Shown here in pieces: positions 1 to 5,854 of a stretch of 13,384 nt of DNA. The stretch comes from Candidatus Zixiibacteriota bacterium. Its GTDB lineage: Bacteria > Zixibacteria > MSB-5A5 > GN15 > FEB-12. Position numbers and translations under genes: made by a program. The notes below the pieces were generated by a model, which ran no database searches, was not told the DNA's origin, and saw only the letters and a list, made by a program, of their open reading frames with translations. Each line of letters opens with the position of its first letter. The first letter of the stretch is position 1. Location of the stretch: NCBI GenBank assembly GCA_022570975.1, contig JACZYS010000050.1, positions 1-13,384 of the forward strand, given 5' to 3'.

Positions 1-54
1 CAACACTGTCATTTTTGTGATGGAATTGGTTATGTGTATACGGTAAATAAATGA
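1..54 (+). CDS. Possible 3' end of an upstream gene with a CxxCxGxG tail
   Basis: Frame 1 is open from the first base and stops with TGA at 52-54. It encodes a short tail, QHCHFCDGIGYVYTVNK. The CHFCDGIG part fits the CxxCxGxG knuckle found in DnaJ-type and other small zinc-binding modules, so this may be the C-terminus of a protein cut by the window edge. The stop overlaps an ATG at 51-53 in the ATGA arrangement, but the frame that follows is not a convincing gene. Only 17 residues are visible, so chance is a real possibility. Confidence 0.3.
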   Translation, partial: QHCHFCDGIGYVYTVNK

Positions 55-114
55 TAAGACCTTCATCTGACATTCCCTTTTTAAAGAGAACAATAGACAA
101 GCCCTCTTCATACT

Positions 115-576
115 ATGATGTTTATAGGCCATTTAGATGGTATAAACAACTATGGGTTCATTTGTGTTTATATTATAAATTTAAGAGCTTTAGCATTAAA
201 CTTTTTAAAGATGCCTATCAACGAAACCCACGAACTTATCAAGATAATAAAAAAAATGTCTAATAAAGTTCCGGATACTTATGTTAATAAGGAAGGTCAG
301 ACTGTTGAGGTCGGTACTCATCGTATATTGCGTTCTAAGAAGGATGGCAGTGTTGATATGGTTCAATTCAATGAAGGAAATTTGACACCGGAATCAAACC
401 CTAACGGATCAATCAATAATATTGCCGGAATAACAAATGAAGAGGGGAATATCCTAGGATTAATGCCTCACCCTGAAAGAGCGGTGGAAGATATCCTTGG
501 TTCAAAAGATGGTCTGAAGTTGTTTGAGTCTGTTAAGGCTTTTATCTCTTCAGAGAAAGTTGCGAGTAAAGTCTGA
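115..576 (+). pseudogene. purQ: Truncated or chimeric purQ: C-terminal fragment of phosphoribosylformylglycinamidine synthase glutaminase subunit
   Basis: PurQ is the glutaminase subunit of FGAM synthase in purine synthesis; it supplies ammonia to PurL. The last ~70 residues of this frame are clear PurQ C-terminus: TPESNPNGS, NNIAGITNEEGN, then GLMPHPERA with the His and Glu of the glutaminase triad, then a GSKDGLKLF tail. Family members are usually about 220-240 residues. The N-terminal two thirds is absent: there is no GxCNGFQ nucleophile-cysteine motif and no HGEGN motif in any plus frame upstream. The frame holds about 80 unrelated residues instead, rich in Lys, Ile and Asn. In-frame ATGs are at 115, 118, 211 and 256; none has a convincing RBS. 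Recognisable homology begins near 345-370. It may be a pseudogene, a rearrangement, or an assembly chimera. As it stands it should not be an active glutaminase. Confidence 0.65.
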
Positions 577-587
577 AAAAAAGAGAA

Positions 588-839
588 GTGACATTTATAA
601 TTATCGCCCTGATTCTGGGCGCCGTCATGGGTGGTTTAGTGGGTGATGTTGTTGGAACATATCTCCCGCCAAGTGCTGCTAAGACTTTGTTCTCAAAGAA
701 TATTGAAGTTGGTATCAGTACTTTTAAGGCAGATTTTTTTGCTTTTGCATTTACTTTCGGCTTTATGCTTAAGATAAATTTCATGTCTATTCTGGCTGTT
801 ATATTAGTTATTATTTATTTTAAATGGTGGTATTTATAG
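588..839 (+). CDS. DUF4321 family small membrane protein
   Basis: This is an 83-residue, strongly hydrophobic protein with two likely membrane segments: the N-terminal FIIIALILGAVMGGLVG and the C-terminal MSILAVILVIIYF, with a short polar stretch between. The glycine-rich first helix followed near the end by FTFGFMLKINFMS matches my recollection of DUF4321 proteins, whose function is unknown. The GTG at 588 is the given start, but no RBS is properly spaced for it. In frame upstream lies CTG at 573, which overlaps the purQ TGA and would add the basic segment KKRE. That looks more like a normal membrane-protein N-terminus. It sits 11 nt after purQ and 25 nt before tatA, so it is probably co-transcribed with both. 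Confidence 0.7.
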   Translation: MTFIIIALILGAVMGGLVGDVVGTYLPPSAAKTLFSKNIEVGISTFKADFFAFAFTFGFMLKINFMSILAVILVIIYFKWWYL

Positions 840-853
840 TCTTTAAATAGATC

Positions 854-859
854 AGGAGG
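854..859 (+). promoter_or_regulatory. Strong Shine-Dalgarno for tatA
   Basis: AGGAGG lies 5 nt before the ATG at 865. It is the best ribosome binding site in the window and fixes the tatA start. Confidence 0.85.
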
Positions 860-864
860 CTGAT

Positions 865-1074
865 ATGTTTGGTTTAGGTCCGTGGGAACTTCTGGTGATT
901 TTCCTGGTGATTCTACTCCTTTTTGGTGCCAAAAGGCTGCCGGAAATTGCTCAGGGGTTAGGTAAAGGAATAAGAGAATTTAAGAAGTCATTAAAAGATA
1001 CAACCGATGAGCTAAAAGGTTCATTGGATGATGACGAAAAAAAAACAGATAACAACTCCTCTTCTGAATCTTAA
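865..1074 (+). CDS. tatA: Sec-independent protein translocase protein TatA
   Basis: TatA is the pore-forming component of the twin-arginine pathway, which exports folded proteins across the inner membrane. The 69-residue protein has the family plan. A short N-terminus with GPWELL is followed by a hydrophobic helix (about residues 6-20), the hinge FGAKRLPEIAQGLGKGIREF, an amphipathic helix, and an acidic, Ser-rich tail. FG at the hinge and the RLPE motif are characteristic of TatA/TatE; TatB usually differs here. Length is normal. The start is set by AGGAGG 5 nt upstream. TatC is not in the window, so this is an orphan tatA or tatC lies elsewhere. It is likely co-transcribed with the DUF4321 gene upstream and the hypothetical gene 29 nt downstream. 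Confidence 0.93.
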   Translation: MFGLGPWELLVIFLVILLLFGAKRLPEIAQGLGKGIREFKKSLKDTTDELKGSLDDDEKKTDNNSSSES

Positions 1075-1103
1075 GCCGGTAAGCAAATTGTTGATATAAT
1101 CAG

Positions 1104-1559
1104 ATGAAAAAATTCACCCAGAAAGATGCAGAAAAAATAGCCCCTATTATCGGCTCCAAAAAAATCTCTGTTTTACCGGATAAGTTCAGGATGAAAATAT
1201 CAAACGAAGAGGACAAAAGAGAGCTGGTCTTAGAAATTTTTCCGGAAACAAGTTTTGGCAAGACCCGTGGCATGCTGGTTGTGGTCTATACCGGAAACTC
1301 TCATTTGCAGCTGCATAACTGCACAGGTTATGTTGTCTCTGAAGAACTGGCCGAGGTTACATTTGTAGCTGACCGGGGTGATAATCTTTCCGGGATAGTT
1401 GTCGAAAGAGGTGCATCATGCTCTTTATATGCCTCTTTGGACAGGGAGCTTATTTCGTCAGATTTTACTCAGCTGGGGGTTGAAGTAATGCTTTCCGGAG
1501 TTGCTCTTTCGCTGACCGAGGAAATTCTTTCTTCAAATAAGAAAAATGATGAGAATTGA
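1104..1559 (+). CDS. Hypothetical protein, 151 aa, cytoplasmic
   Basis: I do not recognise this protein. It has no signal peptide or membrane helix and reads as a compact mixed alpha/beta protein. A Lys-rich N-terminus (MKKFTQKDAEKIAP) precedes beta-like stretches such as RELVLEIFPE, GMLVVVYTG and EVTFVADRGD, and a final helix SLTEEILSS. Two cysteines (in HNCTG and ASCSLY) do not form a metal motif. It starts 29 nt after tatA and is probably the last gene of that transcript, although no clear Shine-Dalgarno precedes the ATG at 1104. A TATAAT at 1095-1100 is too close to the start to serve it as an ordinary promoter. The 3' end carries a hairpin (1546-1571) that also serves the opposing operon, and the stop codon lies in its loop. 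Confidence 0.75.
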   Translation: MKKFTQKDAEKIAPIIGSKKISVLPDKFRMKISNEEDKRELVLEIFPETSFGKTRGMLVVVYTGNSHLQLHNCTGYVVSEELAEVTFVADRGDNLSGIVVERGASCSLYASLDRELISSDFTQLGVEVMLSGVALSLTEEILSSNKKNDEN

Positions 1560-1571
1560 ACTTCTCATCAT
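1546..1571 (-). terminator. Hairpin terminator of the kinase operon, inside the opposing gene's 3' end
   Basis: The ten-base arms ATGATGAGAA (1546-1555) and TTCTCATCAT (1562-1571) are perfectly complementary around a 6-nt loop. Read on the minus strand, the hairpin is followed directly by TTTTTCTTATT, the U-tract of an intrinsic terminator, and lies 33 nt past the kinase stop. On the plus strand the T-run (TTTTTTT near 1589) is further off, so termination there is probably weaker. The stem is AT-rich and of modest stability. Confidence 0.6.
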
Positions 1572-1604
1572 CTTAACTTAGAATCAGATTTTTTTAAATT
1601 AAGT

Positions 1605-4085
1605 TTAACGTGAATGTGCAAATGCTTCAACCAGTTCGTTTAAGTCAGCTGCCATATCATCTGCGCTCTGATATCTATCTGCTGGGATTTTCTTTAAAGC
1701 TCTATCAATAATCTGGTCGAATAGAAGCGGCATTTGCGGTACCACAGATGACGGTATTTCGGGATCTTTATTTAATATGGAATATATTAGTGAGGTGATA
1801 TTTTCACCCTTAAATGGTCTCTTACCGAGCAGAAGTTCATATAATACGACACCTAAAGAGAAAAGATCTGCTCTGCTGTCAACAGCCAGTCCCTGGAGCT
1901 GTTCCGGTGAGATATAATTTGGTGTGCCCATGGCTATGCCGGTTTTGGTCATTGATGAAGAGTCAATTCGAGCAATACCATAATCCATTATTTTTATTTT
2001 ATAGCCTTTCATAATCATGATATTTGCCGGCTTGATATCTCTGTGAACAATATTTCTATCGTGAGCATACTGCAGTGCGTTACATATCTGCATAGTTATT
2101 TTGGCAATGATCTTAAAATTGAACTTGGTTTTCTTCTTTATTAGTTGTTCAAGAGTCTGACCTTCCAGATATTCCATAGCGATATACTGGAGGGTGCCTT
2201 CGGAGCCGACATCATAAATAGTAACAATGTTTGGATGAGAGAGTTTACCGGCTGCTCGTGCTTCGCGGAATAGTCTTTCTTTTAAATCTTCCATCTCTTT
2301 GGGGTCATTTACAAAATCCAGACGGATAGTTTTTAAAGCAAGCGGTCTGTCAATAGCCGGATCAGTTCCCTTATAGACATGACCCATGGCACCTTTACCC
2401 AGTGTTCCCGTGACCTGATATCTGCCCAGTTTGGTCAACTCAGTAGGTACGGGAGAATCATTCATTTTTTCTATGCCGTCAGAAATCGGATCACTATCAC
2501 TATCTTCTGAAAAGTCTAGTCCGTCACTTGGTTGTTCATTTGAGTCCGAAGCGAAGACAGAGGTTTTCTCATTTTCGCCAGCAGCTTCTGAGGCATGTTT
2601 GGTATCGTTGTTGTTTTCATCATCAATATTAATTGCCTGGTGGTCATGGAGCTCAGACGGTGATTCTTTTTTCTTATCCCTTCGTTTTTCTTTTCTGTCT
2701 TCATCAATATAGGCGGTAATAAGATTTTCCTGGTAATCTTTTGAGCTTTTGATTTCTCTTACAGCCACCTCTACATCTTTTTCAAATGAAGACTTATCCA
2801 GTTTTGCTTTTGGAATTTTTGTCTTAGATTTGGTTCTAGTACTGCTTTGCTCGTGTCCAAGTATAAGTTTTGAATCAAGTACCGGAGCTGCAAGCATGAA
2901 TAAGAATAGCTCTGCGGCAAAGAAGACCGTTTCAATCATAGTATTATATGAGCTGACCATGAAATAACTGACATTTGCCAGGATAACAAATCCAATAGCA
3001 AGAACAATCATTCTATATGTCAAAGTTAACTGGGGCAGGTAAAAGGAACAAATTCCGCCAATTAAGAAAAGGAGTAGAAGTTCCAGTCCGGCAAAGTCAG
3101 TTTTCTTCTCAATGAAATTTTTATTTATGATATTTTCAATGACATTAGCCTTAACAAGATATCTGGACAATTCTTCATTAACCGGAGTTTTAAACTGTTG
3201 AACCAGTGAGATATCATTTACAGTAATCAAAACAAGTTTATCTTTTAACAAAGATAACTGAAAACCATCGGAAAGTACCTCTGCGGCAGAATAAATGGTG
3301 AATGAAAATTCCGGAGCAAACCTTATTAGGAGTTCGCTTTTATCGTTTATGGGAATACTTCTTTCGCCGCCAATTTTGATTTCCGTACCTTCGACAACGG
3401 TAATTTTATCGGGGTCAACGTTTAAAAATCTTGCTGCGGCAATTAAAGAAATGGAAGGATAATAGTAGCCGTCGTAATGCATTACCAACTGCTGATGTCT
3501 CAGGATCCGGTCATTATCCGGCATGGCATATTCAAAGCCAAGAGATGGTTTTGCTCTAAGAATTTTTTCAGCCGGCAAGAAGACTTTTCTCGCTAAGAGG
3601 GTTGAGCTCTCATCCAGCAGCCCAACAGGGTTTTCAACCTGAATAGAATTGTTGAACAAGTATTTTGGATTATTGGTTTTTCCGATTCTGTAGGAAGTCT
3701 GGGCAATATCATATGGAATAATGACTTTATCAATCCAGCTCAGTTGGTCTGTCAAGACTTTTGTGTGACCGGCAGAATCCTGTGAAGCATCTTCATATAA
3801 CTCTACGTCTAAGACAATTGTATTTGGTTTGCCTGAAGAAACGGCCGAGGCCAAATCACCTATTAAATCATGATTCCATGGCCAGCTTCCATACTTGTCA
3901 AACGAGGGACCATCGATTGCAACGATTACAATTTTATCTCTGGTTCCTTCTTCGGCAGTCATTCTGCTTACAAGGTCATCAATTGAGATCTGAAGACTTT
4001 TTAATGGTCCAAAACCATTAATTGAGAGCAAGACTACAAAGATTGTGAGCAAAAGGTATAATATATATGAAGAGTACTTTGACAT
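1605..4085 (-). CDS. CHASE2 sensor-linked membrane serine/threonine protein kinase
   Basis: A sensor kinase of 826 residues. An N-terminal membrane helix (about 7-25) leads into a periplasmic CHASE2-type sensor (about 30-330; IVIVAIDGPSFDKYGSWPW at 52-70 is typical). Three membrane helices follow (about 332-350, 357-377, 384-404), then a 145-residue charged, Ser/Asp/Glu-rich cytoplasmic linker (406-550). The C-terminal Hanks-type kinase domain (about 553-826) looks active: P-loop GKGAMG (563-568), Lys585, helix-C Glu608, HRDIKPAN with Asp683 and Asn688, Asp701 in DYG instead of DFG, and GTPNYISPEQ (720-729). It probably phosphorylates Ser/Thr targets in response to an unknown extracytoplasmic signal. 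It is the last gene of an operon with the phosphoesterase (9-nt gap) and FHA genes; GAAGG precedes the ATG. Family assignment is firm; signal and substrates cannot be read. Confidence 0.92.
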   Translation of the reverse strand: MSKYSSYILYLLLTIFVVLLSINGFGPLKSLQISIDDLVSRMTAEEGTRDKIVIVAIDGPSFDKYGSWPWNHDLIGDLASAVSSGKPNTIVLDVELYEDASQDSAGHTKVLTDQLSWIDKVIIPYDIAQTSYRIGKTNNPKYLFNNSIQVENPVGLLDESSTLLARKVFLPAEKILRAKPSLGFEYAMPDNDRILRHQQLVMHYDGYYYPSISLIAAARFLNVDPDKITVVEGTEIKIGGERSIPINDKSELLIRFAPEFSFTIYSAAEVLSDGFQLSLLKDKLVLITVNDISLVQQFKTPVNEELSRYLVKANVIENIINKNFIEKKTDFAGLELLLLFLIGGICSFYLPQLTLTYRMIVLAIGFVILANVSYFMVSSYNTMIETVFFAAELFLFMLAAPVLDSKLILGHEQSSTRTKSKTKIPKAKLDKSSFEKDVEVAVREIKSSKDYQENLITAYIDEDRKEKRRDKKKESPSELHDHQAINIDDENNNDTKHASEAAGENEKTSVFASDSNEQPSDGLDFSEDSDSDPISDGIEKMNDSPVPTELTKLGRYQVTGTLGKGAMGHVYKGTDPAIDRPLALKTIRLDFVNDPKEMEDLKERLFREARAAGKLSHPNIVTIYDVGSEGTLQYIAMEYLEGQTLEQLIKKKTKFNFKIIAKITMQICNALQYAHDRNIVHRDIKPANIMIMKGYKIKIMDYGIARIDSSSMTKTGIAMGTPNYISPEQLQGLAVDSRADLFSLGVVLYELLLGKRPFKGENITSLIYSILNKDPEIPSSVVPQMPLLFDQIIDRALKKIPADRYQSADDMAADLNELVEAFAHSR

Positions 4086-4094
4086 TTTGCCTTC

Positions 4095-4823
4095 TTATCT
4101 TCCTATGGCAATCCTGTCAATCAGCATTTTTGGGAGTTTTGCCTGGGCCATTTTTTTCTGTGCTTTAGCAATGTCATAGCTGATGCGTCTAAAATTTATG
4201 TCACCCAATTCTGAGTCGTAGGTTACATAGCAGGCTTTGGGATCGTTATCTCTTGGCTGACCAACAGAGCCGACATTTACAATATATTTTTGTTCAGAAT
4301 CAATTGTAAAATCATGTCCGATTTTTATTCTGGGCAAGTCCTGCGGCCTTTCCACAAATATTGTAGGCAGATGAGTATGTCCTATAAAACAGAGATTTTT
4401 TTCAAGTTTTTCAAATCCCTTCTGGGCATCTTCCTGAGAGAGAATATAATTCCATTGGTCTGGTTCAGAAGGGGAAGAGTGAACAAGGTAAATTCCATTA
4501 TGATTATGGTCCATTTTGTAGTTCTCAATCAAAGAAATCTCATAGTCGCTTAACTGCTTTTGTGTCCAGTCATGTGATTGCTTTGCTACCGGGTTAAAAT
4601 GTTCATTTGATGATGTTCCCAAGGCATAAAAATCGTGATTTCCCATCAGTTTGACCTCACAATTTTTTTCAACCAGCTCCATGCAGGCTTTGGGATCAGG
4701 ACCATATCCCACAACATCTCCTAGGCAGAAAACTGTCTCAATTTTTTGATTCTCAATATCGTTTAAGACAGCCTCAAGTGCTTCCAGATTAGCGTGAATA
4801 TCAGAAATTACGGCAATTTTCAT
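4095..4823 (-). CDS. Calcineurin-like metallophosphoesterase (YfcE/ApaH-like)
   Basis: This 242-residue cytoplasmic protein belongs to the calcineurin-like phosphoesterase superfamily, which uses two metal ions to hydrolyse phosphomono- or diesters. The metal-ligand motifs are intact: DIHAN (Asp8, His10), GDVVGYGP (Asp36), GNHD (Asn62, His63), VHSS (His115) and GHTH (His149, His151). The NVGSVGQPRD segment (about 183-192) is typical of the YfcE/MJ0936-like branch. The ATG overlaps the FHA stop by 4 nt (ATGA on the minus strand), so translation is probably coupled. Placement between an FHA reader and a Ser/Thr kinase suggests a role in the same phospho-signalling, perhaps as a protein phosphatase. 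The family also includes diadenosine-polyphosphate hydrolases and phosphodiesterases, so the substrate is open. Confidence 0.88.
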   Translation of the reverse strand: MKIAVISDIHANLEALEAVLNDIENQKIETVFCLGDVVGYGPDPKACMELVEKNCEVKLMGNHDFYALGTSSNEHFNPVAKQSHDWTQKQLSDYEISLIENYKMDHNHNGIYLVHSSPSEPDQWNYILSQEDAQKGFEKLEKNLCFIGHTHLPTIFVERPQDLPRIKIGHDFTIDSEQKYIVNVGSVGQPRDNDPKACYVTYDSELGDINFRRISYDIAKAQKKMAQAKLPKMLIDRIAIGR

Positions 4824-5518
4824 TGATTCTTGCTTTCGACAAACTTAAAAGTCGACTTTCCTATAGTAATGAGGTCACCGTTTTTCAGTATAGACTTTGA
4901 GGTCTCTTCGCCGTTTACTTTTGTTTTTCCGCCCTTGCCCAGATTTACCAGAATAAATGTGTTATCTTCCTTCACAATTTTTGCCTGAATACCACTGAGC
5001 CAGAAACCTTTTGCTCTCACGTGGCAGAATTTTGCTTTGCCAATTGTGGTTACGTCGCGGTCTATTCTAAACTCGGAAAAATCGGCGTTTTCTTCGCCCA
5101 GTAAAACAGAGCCACCATGTTTGGAGATAATTTCTCTTTCAATTTTATCGTTTTCTAATAATGATTTCTGACGTTTTGTATTTAGGACCATTGTTCCGTC
5201 AAAATTATTTACAGGATCATGCTCCTGACTTGAGGAAGTATTGTATACTAAAGAGTATTTTCCAATAGTGATAATGTCTTCGTCTCTGAGTACTTCTTCA
5301 TGTATTTTTCTGTTATTTACAAAAGTTCCGTTGAGAGATTCATTATCAATAATAACTGCGGCATTATTATTAAATTCAATCATGGCATGCTTGCGAGACA
5401 CCCCCCTGTTTTCCAGGACAATATCATTTTCGTTGGTTCTGCCGATAGAAATCCGCTTTTTTTCGGTAACTATCCGTTCAACAACTTTATCTTCGTACTT
5501 TACAGTTATTTCAGCCAT
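4820..5518 (-). CDS. Protein with two FHA domains (second one degenerate)
   Basis: FHA domains bind phosphothreonine peptides and act as readers for Ser/Thr kinases. In this 232-residue cytoplasmic protein the first domain (about 20-92) is canonical: SIGR with Arg27, VSRKHA with Ser41 and His44, and LNGTFVN with Asn63. The linker (about 93-140) contains DGTMVL, whose Thr109 could be a phosphorylation site. The second domain (about 152-228) keeps the fold signature (TTIGK, KVNGE, DLITIGK) but has Lys for Arg in the first motif and SGIQAKI where SRxHAxI is expected, so phosphopeptide binding there is doubtful. No membrane segment is seen. It is the first gene of the operon; AAGGA stands about 8 nt before the ATG. 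The kinase two genes downstream is the obvious partner, by inference. Confidence 0.9.
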   Translation of the reverse strand: MAEITVKYEDKVVERIVTEKKRISIGRTNENDIVLENRGVSRKHAMIEFNNNAAVIIDNESLNGTFVNNRKIHEEVLRDEDIITIGKYSLVYNTSSSQEHDPVNNFDGTMVLNTKRQKSLLENDKIEREIISKHGGSVLLGEENADFSEFRIDRDVTTIGKAKFCHVRAKGFWLSGIQAKIVKEDNTFILVNLGKGGKTKVNGEETSKSILKNGDLITIGKSTFKFVESKNQ

Positions 5519-5575
5519 AGGAGAATCCTTTCGAATATTTTTGACAGCACCAAAATTGACTTAAATCCATTTGTT

Positions 5576-5588
5576 CAAGTGCCACTTG
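5576..5588. promoter_or_regulatory. 13-bp palindrome upstream of the FHA operon
   Basis: CAAGTG-C-CACTTG is a perfect inverted repeat about 58 nt upstream of the FHA start. It could be an operator for a dimeric regulator. The arms are too short for a terminator and no T-run follows. Confidence 0.3.
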
Positions 5589-5707
5589 TTTCCATTCCTA
5601 TGTTTTTTCAGGCATACAATTTACCCGCTAATTCTATAATTTTATCGGCATTGAACAGCGAAACTTAAACATTCACTTACCTTAGAATCATTGTCAACGC
5701 CTTTCAA

Positions 5708-5730
5708 TAAGCTGTTTCGACTAAGCTGTT
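5708..5730. repeat. Direct repeat TAAGCTGTT x2, 14-bp period
   Basis: TAAGCTGTT occurs at 5708-5716 and again at 5722-5730 with 5 nt between. An inverted partner, GAACAGC, lies at 5653-5659. Clustered half-sites of this kind in an intergenic region can be regulator binding sites; function is inferred. Confidence 0.4.
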
Positions 5731-5784
5731 CATTTATTATACAGAAGACCTAAATAGATATTTTCTTAAATCAGATCAAAACTG

Positions 5785-5813
5785 TTGCCTGAAGTAAACA
5801 AGCCGTTTATATT
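5785..5813 (+). promoter_or_regulatory. Candidate sigma70-type promoter for etfA
   Basis: A -35 box TTGCCT (5785-5790) and a -10 box TATATT (5808-5813) are separated by exactly 17 nt. Transcription would start near 5820, giving a leader of about 35 nt. TAAGG at 5842-5846 then serves as RBS, 8 nt before the ATG. Confidence 0.5.
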
Positions 5814-5854
5814 CCTGCCTTAAATAATAAATTAAATATTGTAAGGTTTAAGAA

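Larger units (their letters stand above)
5519..5854. other. Divergent intergenic region with candidate control sites
   Basis: This 336-bp non-coding stretch separates the FHA operon from etfA and is AT-rich. It holds the etfA promoter (5785-5813), a 13-bp palindrome (5576-5588), and three GCTGTT-type half-sites (5653-5659 inverted, 5711-5716, 5725-5730). For the minus strand a perfect TTGACA box lies at 5697-5692, but the -10 at the right distance is poor (GAATGT), so the FHA operon promoter is not settled. No gene is seen in it. Confidence 0.6.

Noticed and set aside
51..263. 70-residue plus-strand frame starting in the ATGA after the first stop
   Set aside because: No RBS, no recognisable motif and an AT-rich, Tyr/Lys-biased composition; it overlaps the upstream part of the purQ frame. 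Probably chance.
542..784. 80-residue minus-strand frame
   Set aside because: Lies antisense to the DUF4321 gene, which has a coherent membrane-protein sequence; a shadow.
1072..1100. TATAAT at 1095-1100 as a promoter for the 1104 gene
   Set aside because: It is only 3 nt before the ATG, so transcription would begin inside the gene, and the -35 position reads TAAGCC, which does not match.
2431..2712. 93-residue Ser-rich plus-strand frame, plus an overlapping minus-strand frame at 2516-2707
   Set aside because: Both are out-of-frame shadows of the low-complexity acidic linker of the kinase gene; no start signals.
5241..5668. Two plus-strand frames of 107 and 122 residues
   Set aside because: They run antisense to the FHA gene and into non-coding DNA, lack RBS and resemble no protein.
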